From Membranipora membranacea (taxonomy: Eukaryota > Bryozoa > Gymnolaemata > Cheilostomatida > Membraniporidae): DNA of 60,000 nt. Shown in pieces: positions 57,501-60,000 of this stretch (position 1 is its first letter; each line of letters begins with the position of its first letter). The translations under genes were made by a program, and so were the position numbers. Below the pieces are notes generated by a model. It worked only from the letters and a program-made list of their open reading frames with translations. It was not told the origin of the DNA and searched no databases. The DNA is taken from positions 9,116,001 through 9,176,000 of the forward strand of contig OU612072.1 of assembly GCA_914767715.1 (NCBI GenBank). Direction: 5' to 3'.

Positions 57501-57999
57501 AATGAGTGCATCTTGCCTGCTGTTTTACAATCTGGCTACCCATCAATGATTAGAAGTCACCAAGTTTTTAAATAGATGTACATGTAGGTTATAGCTAACG
57601 TTGTCTTTTAGTAACTACATCATTGAAATGATCTTTTTTTCCCAAAACGCATCAAAAATGTTCAGGAAACATTGAGAATACAAACCCCTATACCTGAGTT
57701 GAATATGGAATGGCAGCAACGACTAAATACATGAATTTTTTTTAAAGGCATCTCTTTAATTAAATAGTTAGAAACAAATTGTGGAATGAGAAAATTGAAT
57801 GCACCCAATCAACTTTTCTGAGCAGGCACTCATGTCTAAGTTGTGCTAGCGAGGCAGATGATCTGATGCAAGTAATTTCAAGAAAAGTGCACCTCATATC
57901 TAGAAGGTACTTTCACAAATTCACTTACCAAGCGCTTCCACACAAATGAAAATATATCAATGGGATCTGCAGAACAGAGGAAATCTGCAAACCCTTCAT
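30026..57999 (-). CDS. Gene B: single-pass membrane protein, 17 exons, 906 codons
   Basis: Seventeen minus-strand exons chain in phase from a start at 57999 to a TAG at 30026, totalling 2721 nt. Predicted product: signal peptide (1-23); cysteine-containing N-terminal part (24-202); beta-rich parts, including LLTNDGKLHVYD at about 303-314, which looks like a propeller blade (203-357); fibronectin III/Ig-like segments (358-697; for example SFKITLRNIGRYGKEI and ESYEISITAVSDN); an acidic Thr/Val-rich stalk (698-722); a transmembrane helix (about 723-745, ASIIGIVITIVIISLLL); and a basic cytoplasmic tail of about 160 residues ending in Tyr-containing acidic repeats. It is the paralogue of gene A at the left edge. 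Topology resembles cell-surface receptors or channel accessory subunits such as CatSper beta/gamma/delta/epsilon, but I see no signature and make no assignment. Confidence 0.8.
31009..31133 (-). CDS. Gene B exon 16 (stalk and transmembrane helix)
   Basis: Acceptor ATTACAG, donor GTGAGTGA; phases 1 to 0. Acidic Thr/Val/Glu stalk (EEPVTVETVVE), then the uncharged hydrophobic ASIIGIVITIVIISLLL. Confidence 0.85.
31310..31437 (-). CDS. Gene B exon 15
   Basis: Acceptor GTTTTAG, donor GTATGCTA; phases 2 to 1. The junction makes a cysteine, then YFTDELRGGETFSEFVSYRV and TLRVYRETTIHPII, beta strands before the stalk. Confidence 0.8.
31726..31794. repeat. G13 tract next to a short hairpin (gene B intron 14)
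   Basis: A run of 13 G (31726-31738), then TGTCAACTCTTGCA and its inverse TGCAAGAGTTGACA (31749-31794) with an 18-base loop. Probably the end of an old inverted-repeat element. Confidence 0.5.
32234..32423 (-). CDS. Gene B exon 14
   Basis: Acceptor TTTGCAG, donor GTATGTTA; phases 1 to 2. SYVTDFQFTIYNSDTFLANV ... ELAPCHLNTE ... KTCHCRPNSSW: three cysteines in a membrane-proximal segment. Confidence 0.8.
33016..33153 (-). CDS. Gene B exon 13
   Basis: Acceptor TTTTCAG, donor GTAAGTAT; phases 1 to 1. YYFDLLAHGFLPKESYEISI, then TAVSDNYRTT: the pattern of the last strands of a fibronectin III domain. Confidence 0.8.
33551..33790 (+). repeat. Dispersed repeat, copy 2 (in gene B intron 12)
   Basis: Inverted relative to the copy at 18601-18840, with scattered substitutions and small indels. 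Ends at the same place (CTGCCAACTCTTCAT). No terminal repeats or target duplication seen. Confidence 0.65.
33890..35200 (-). mobile_element. Degenerate R2/NeSL-like LINE (gene B intron 12)
   Basis: Minus-strand pieces in order: IRKLARAEALRNKRNLKQKN (about 35100), LAKRAPGINGISYKLYKKCP (about 34830) and VWLDLADAYGSVPH (about 33970). These are reverse transcriptase fingers and palm motif A in the form seen in R2/NeSL-type LINEs. Broken by stops; no site-specific target seen. A CT microsatellite at about 35191-35220 lies at its upstream end. Confidence 0.6.
35986..36096 (-). CDS. Gene B exon 12
   Basis: Acceptor TTTCAACAG, donor GTAAGTTG; phases 1 to 1. VNVRYPEISLYATEGITA ... GKSVEDYQYF. Flanking introns are about 8.7 kb and 2.8 kb and full of mobile elements. 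Confidence 0.75.
36130..36300 (+). repeat. End fragment of an inverted-repeat family
   Basis: Matches the left end of the element at 45799-46637 (shared CCTA.CTAATTATTGC, GATGACACAA-like and CATTGA.AATAT blocks). Single arm only. Confidence 0.5.
36670..36796. mobile_element. 127-bp hairpin element
   Basis: Ends CTAGAATTTAC..TTTGATCCCAGGCAG and the inverse CTGCCTGGGATCAAA..GTAAATTCTAG, arms about 35 bp. No target duplication is obvious. Non-coding. Confidence 0.6.
36986..37237 (-). other. Heptad-repeat ORF in left arm of the palindrome
   Basis: 84-codon frame (83 residues and stop) built of a 7-residue unit (MKVHLLN with variants MGIHTLN, MTVYLTN, MKVGILN). Its mirror ORF is at 38653-38904. 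May be a by-product of a 21-bp minisatellite; no known domain. Confidence 0.3.
38653..38904 (+). other. Heptad-repeat ORF in right arm of the palindrome
   Basis: Same length and about 80% or more identical to the left-arm ORF. Repeats of N-x-K/T-V with alternating hydrophobic residues. Both copies remain open despite substitutions. No signal peptide or domain seen. Confidence 0.3.
39339..39372. repeat. AT microsatellite
   Basis: A run of TA dinucleotides, interrupted by a C, then more TA. The plus-strand frame reading IYIYIY is an artefact of it. The stretch 38923-40160 shows no gene. Confidence 0.9.
40171..40241. repeat. 71-bp near-perfect hairpin
   Basis: TCTATTGATATGGCC..TGTGATTGGTC and its inverse GACCAATCACA..GGTCATATCAATAGA flank a short loop. 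Probably a tiny MITE or the core of one. Confidence 0.7.
40741..40960 (-). repeat. End fragment of an inverted-repeat family
   Basis: Matches the right end of the element at 45799-46637: AAAATGGCTATAAG, AATTAAGTAGGA and CTCTAGAGTATAT in the same order. The partner arm is missing. Confidence 0.65.
41870..42830 (+). mobile_element. Degenerate LINE with RNase H domain (gene B intron 11)
   Basis: The best part is an RNase H-like domain: EKIAIITDSLSSLQPL (about 42485-42535) followed by ITLIWVPDHSGINGKERTDEH (about 42615-42680), the D-S and H-S-G motifs of LINE RNase H. Upstream sequence (42050-42180) looks like a decayed ORF1 or ORF2 part. I-, Jockey- or R1-related; frames broken. Confidence 0.6.
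42840..44080. other. Intronic sequence with no feature seen
   Basis: AT-rich, short frames on both strands without motifs or splice partners. Part of gene B intron 11. Confidence 0.4.
44087..44101. repeat. G15 homopolymer
   Basis: Fifteen consecutive G. Length may be inaccurate in any assembly. Confidence 0.9.
44844..45026 (-). CDS. Gene B exon 11
   Basis: Acceptor TTTTCAG, donor GTATGATA; phases 1 to 1. PLHIDLLEDKVSFLIDTLTF, then NHFVVECTNANNACPPEED with two cysteines. Confidence 0.8.
45518..45685. repeat. 8-bp G-rich minisatellite
   Basis: About 20 units of GGTGGCAG changing to GGCGGCAG in the middle block and back again at the end, with single-base variants. It lies in gene B intron 10 beside a SINE. 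Long frames in all readings here (Gly/Arg/Gln-rich or Pro/Cys-rich) are artefacts of the 8-bp period. The strand is strongly G-biased. Confidence 0.95.
45690..46700 (+). mobile_element. SINE-like element split by an inverted-repeat insertion
   Basis: TCTGAGAGTTG..ACTACCCATGC (45700-45755) and TTTACCTTGTACAAGGGTG (46649-46668) are contiguous in the related copy at 56100-56341, but here are separated by the element at 45799-46637. Confidence 0.55.
45799..46637. mobile_element. Inverted-repeat element, about 0.84 kb
   Basis: Ends AAGTTATTATATACCCTAGAGTGG and, inverted, CACTCTAGAGTATATAATAACTC. Complementarity runs several hundred bases inward (CTAATTATTGCG / CGCAATAATTAAG; TATTGGGCA / TGCCCAATA). 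The centre holds a second copy of TACATCAC.TGCAGGTATTTT about 180 bp apart. No ORF. Confidence 0.7.
46730..46856 (-). CDS. Gene B exon 10
   Basis: Donor GTAAGTAC. The acceptor is a tandem TCTAGAG; using the second AG (start 46856) matches phase 0 from exon 9. The first AG (start 46858) would shift the frame. Encodes FLDLFDRKYFFKGQDSF and ITLRNIGRYGKEISAPF, Ig/fibronectin-like strands. Confidence 0.75.
47163..47257 (-). CDS. Gene B exon 9
   Basis: Acceptor ATCTTTGCAG, donor GTATGTCC; phases 1 to 0. Encodes DVTIAKPSPRVVGSKLLWF and then NELNFINTTEVK. Not an open frame from a Met, so easily missed; identified from splice sites and phase. Confidence 0.7.
48154..48202 (-). CDS. Gene B exon 8 (49 nt, beside a tandem array)
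   Basis: Donor GTAAGATC; acceptor TACACAG; phases 0 to 1, exactly what exons 7 and 9 require. Encodes RYHTEYHTEFEVICTE, including a 12-bp internal duplication (YHTE twice). Its acceptor lies at the edge of a 59-bp tandem array whose units carry similar TAGAGATA acceptor-like sites. Confidence 0.6.
48192..48640. repeat. 59-bp tandem array, seven units
   Basis: The marker TTAGACTGGG occurs at 48221, 48280, 48339, 48397, 48455, 48514 and 48573, giving a 58-59-bp period. Units differ by a few bases. The array touches the acceptor of gene B exon 8. Confidence 0.95.
48690..49065. repeat. Composite tandem array
   Basis: Four copies of a block containing GTCGTGAACCCG and GGCGCTGACTGA with AATCAGATAATTCTCTGATT. 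Two of them are followed by an extra TTCTTNNTGAAGAATAGGCC spacer, making a higher-order pattern. Confidence 0.85.
49270..49640. repeat. Imperfect repeats of about 120 bp
   Basis: CATGGTGTCAAGTGCAC / TATGGTGTCAACTGCAC, GCAATCTTTCCAGGGTTG (twice) and TTCACGTGCCCA (twice) recur in a loose tandem order. Old, diverged array in gene B intron 7. Confidence 0.65.
49650..52020. other. Gene B intron 7, remainder; no gene seen
   Basis: AT-rich. Open frames at 50704 (plus) and 51520 (minus) have no motifs, no matching splice sites and no counterpart in gene A. Confidence 0.4.
52031..52236 (-). CDS. Gene B exon 7
   Basis: Acceptor CTTGTAG, donor GTATGTCT; phases 1 to 0. Contains SIVGMSYWKYDMLILLTNDG and KLHVYDPQQ (propeller-like blade), then an acidic polar stretch ending NYKSEW. 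Confidence 0.8.
52450..52503 (-). CDS. Gene B exon 6
   Basis: 54 nt between a TTTCTTTCAG acceptor and a GTGAGTCAG donor; phases 1 to 1. Encodes VIQPLDRGVKNKIPTHR. Gene A has only 21 nt between the same splice sites. Confidence 0.65.
53764..53825. repeat. Short hairpin
   Basis: TTAGGATCATAGTGG and its inverse CCACTATGATCCAAA about 30 bp apart, in gene B intron 5. Confidence 0.6.
53985..54215 (+). repeat. Partial copy of the 2-kb palindrome centre
   Basis: Matches the inner left arm plus spacer of the palindrome at 36968-38922, including CTAGTTTTCTAGGATGTATC and TTAGTGCC. The outer arms with the 21-bp repeat are absent. Inserted in gene B intron 5, not found in gene A's equivalent intron. Confidence 0.65.
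54987..55191 (-). CDS. Gene B exon 5
   Basis: Acceptor CGTAG, donor GTGAGTGG; phases 0 to 1; 68 codons. VQINDSSVTGTEIKL ... RLFFEAGESAVYFTLW ... VTKVPVNAIISREINEF. Five codons longer than gene A's copy. Confidence 0.85.
55911..56041 (-). CDS. Gene B exon 4
   Basis: 131 nt as in gene A; acceptor ATTCACAG, donor GTAAGTAT; phases 1 to 0. Open frame YASITGAITKIIVRKETL. Confidence 0.75.
56100..56341 (+). mobile_element. SINE with ATT-repeat tail (gene B intron 3)
   Basis: Shares its head with 45700-45755 and TTACCTTGTACAAGGGTG with 46651. Ends ATAGCAATAAAGTC followed by an (ATT)n tail, the usual tail of short retroposons. Lies between exons 3 and 4. Confidence 0.6.
56495..56698 (-). CDS. Gene B exon 3
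   Basis: Acceptor GTAACAG, donor GTATGAAAG; phases 1 to 1; 67 full codons. Nearly identical to gene A exon 3, with the three cysteines kept and one residue inserted (VYLSSNEKL). Confidence 0.85.
56860..57080 (-). mobile_element. tRNA-derived SINE (gene B intron 2)
   Basis: Minus strand, starting near 57076: a box A-like TCAATTGGTTAGAGCGC and box B GGGTTTGAATCCC at tRNA spacing, then a GC-richer body containing TTGGCGCCGAATATGGCGGC. Lies between gene B exons 2 and 3 and is absent from gene A. Confidence 0.6.
57260..57459 (-). CDS. Gene B exon 2
   Basis: Acceptor TTTTTTCAG, donor GTGAGTGA; phases 2 to 1; 66 full codons. Contains VERCSIKVNASS and SFVGISEDGQKLFKL, matching gene A exon 2. Confidence 0.85.
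57929..57999 (-). CDS. Gene B exon 1 (signal peptide)
   Basis: ATG in GGCTATGAAGGGT, the same context as gene A. Encodes MKGLQISSVLQIPLIYFHLC..., hydrophobic as expected. Donor GTAAGTGA, phase 2. Confidence 0.75.
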
Positions 58000-59310
58000 A
58001 GCCAAGAGCAAAGAACGTTGAGGCTCATCAGTACCATTTTCTGAATTCTTCCTTTAGGCTAACCAGGATATTTTCGATTGTTACAAATACTTTAAATGCT
58101 GGGGGCATTGTTCAATCGAGCCTATCTAGAAGTTGTCCTATATTTGTGATAAAGAACTGAATTCGAATTAGTTGTAAATAACATCACTGTTACAAGTTGT
58201 TCTACACCCATCTACTTACTTTGATCTATCCAATACATCATAACTGGGGCTCCCTGCACACAAAGCTGTCTTCAATTTATTCAGAGAAAATAGAGCAATC
58301 TTCAATTTTAAAACTCTCATCTTCAGACTTAATTCTTCAATACAACTGGACTGGTTTTGTTTTGATAGGCTGATGAGTTTAAGTTTGTTATTGCTTGGAG
58401 TTGTTTGTCCAAAACACCTTATCTGAGTAGCTAACTCCAAATTGTTGGACTGAATTTTAGTCTAAAATCTTTTATTGATTTTTCTTTTAAACTGACTAAA
58501 TCTTTTCTTCAACTTTAAAACACTCAATCTTCAATTTTCAGTAAAATACGCGGGGAGCCCCATAGTCAGAATTTTGTTTTGGAAGATATGAGGCTTGCTA
58601 ACATATGCCACCAATGATGTTTCATTTGGGATGTGGAGATGCCATTATCGGTTAGCGGATTTACGATTTAATTATGAGTGACTTAGGAGATCCACTGGGA
58701 GGGAGCTCCCTTGATAGTTTGATCAATCAAAAAAAAAATTTAAATTGATGAATATATATAAACATGTAACTGTATATGCAAGTGTATTGTATAAACAATA
58801 TATCACTAAAGCTTAGTGACAACCAGTTCCTTACACATGGGGAATAGAGGTTTTCTTTTCTGCTGGTCAATTATTGCTGCACAATCAAATAACAGGCTGC
58901 AGCTTCATTGGTTTGATTCCTATCTCCATTTGCATAAACCATCAAACATTCCAGATACACAAGCAATTATTTTTTAGGAAAATAAATTGGCAAAGAATAA
59001 GATTTAGACTTTTTTAGTGAATACCGATCACCCCAGCTGTGACCCTTTAACGCTCAGAGATTATCGGAAACTGGTTTCATGATCCACCTCCAGATATGCA
59101 ACTGTCGATCTCCAGTTTATTTATTTTTCATTTTCTATTATACATTATTATTATCACCTACCAACGTATCTGACATATTGGGGTCGTGTGTAAAAGAAGG
59201 AATGGAAAGATCTTGGGGATGATCGGTCTTCAAAACACGGTAAGAGTTAGTCTCTGAATCATCAAATATGAGTCTCTGACTCTAAATAGTTTTGTACAAC
59301 ATGGTATATC
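58000..59310 (-). promoter_or_regulatory. Upstream region of gene B, duplicated with gene A
   Basis: Corresponds to 4543-5240 upstream of gene A with extra sequence inserted (about 58210-58560 and 58910-59030). Presumably holds the promoter. No motif identified. Confidence 0.4.
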
Positions 59311-60000
59311 ACCTAGAGGTCAGGGAGAGAATTTACACAACAGCGAGCTATGCCTATACATATTGACCATTTTTATTTGTTGAACCAGCCAGCGTTCAAA
59401 CGATAGCAACGTAACAGATAAAGAAGCTTATCCCAAAAAACTAATGTACCTCTGATGCCCGGTGCTCTAGTTATAGCTGGTGGCCACAAGACACGTCAGT
59501 GGATCAATCCCCTTCAAAGAATGATTAGAGATCACCTGACTTAACAAAATTTCTTCAATAACACTCTATGTTTGAAAACCCATACCAACCAGACCTCCAA
59601 AAGATAAAGCATAAAATCAGAGACGACCTGGCTCGAAACGAAATTCGCTCAACCAAATGCTCGTCGGGATCTGATTTTATATTTTAAATTGTCCAGATCT
59701 GATTATTGTATCAAAACCGACTTCTTTTCTGTAAAATCCGACCATAAAATCATAGGAAAGTTGTGGTGGCCTGAGAAACTAATTTCGATTTTACCCCCCC
59801 CCCCCCCCGTCCCCGTAAATTGTGAAGCAATTTTTCTTAGAGTCCTAACTTAATCTGATTTAAACACTAACAAGGATAAATGTTTTCAGAATAAAATAAT
59901 TCAAATTACCAAGATATATAACATTAACACCCTGTATAATTGATTAAGATGCAGCTCTCAGAAGTACAAAAATTTGACAGAGGAGAGATTGAATAGCTTA
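59311..60000. other. Right edge; no gene seen, C15 tract
   Basis: Contains a run of 15 C at 59794-59808. Nothing else identifiable. Confidence 0.5.

Noticed and set aside
30026-57999. Naming gene B as a CatSper auxiliary subunit, sortilin or integrin-type receptor
   Set aside because: Topology alone fits several families and I could not match any diagnostic motif, so no symbol is given.

Overview
This is a window of an animal nuclear genome. It is AT-rich and intron-rich, has no operons, and is packed with metazoan-type retroelements (LINEs, Ty3/gypsy, tRNA-derived SINEs) and inverted-repeat DNA elements. The repeat mix fits a non-vertebrate, probably marine, metazoan. I cannot name the species.

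Host genes. The best-supported content is a tandem pair of paralogous genes on the minus strand. Gene A starts at 4542 and runs off the left edge (six exons seen). Gene B starts at 57999 and ends at 30026. For gene B I could chain 17 exons with matching splice phases into a single 906-codon reading frame: signal peptide, an ectodomain with propeller-like and fibronectin/Ig-like beta-rich segments, one transmembrane helix (about residues 723-745) and a cytoplasmic tail of about 160 residues. The first six exons of A and B align exon by exon, with the same intron phases and only in-frame length differences. The duplicated segment also includes about 0.7-1.3 kb upstream of each start. I do not recognise the protein family.

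Layout. 1-5.2 kb: gene A with a MITE and a tRNA-SINE in its introns. 5.6-18.4 kb: a nested pile of dead retroelements (LINE on minus; Ty3/gypsy on plus, split; Ty3/gypsy on minus with a solo LTR inside its integrase; a second LINE interrupted by two DNA elements; a third LINE on plus). 19-30 kb: remnants of transposon-derived and unassigned spliced genes plus a 1.36-kb foldback element. 30-58 kb: gene B, whose introns hold an R2-like LINE, a 2-kb palindrome with a 21-bp coding-like repeat, an RNase H-bearing LINE, a G-rich 8-bp minisatellite, another foldback element and three tandem arrays. 58-60 kb: the duplicated upstream segment of gene B, then sequence with no gene I can see.

The most interesting signals are the unrecognised receptor-like gene pair, a TTAA-flanked foldback family, a terminal-inverted-repeat element that carries a tRNA-like sequence, and the large palindrome with two divergent, nearly identical heptad-repeat ORFs.
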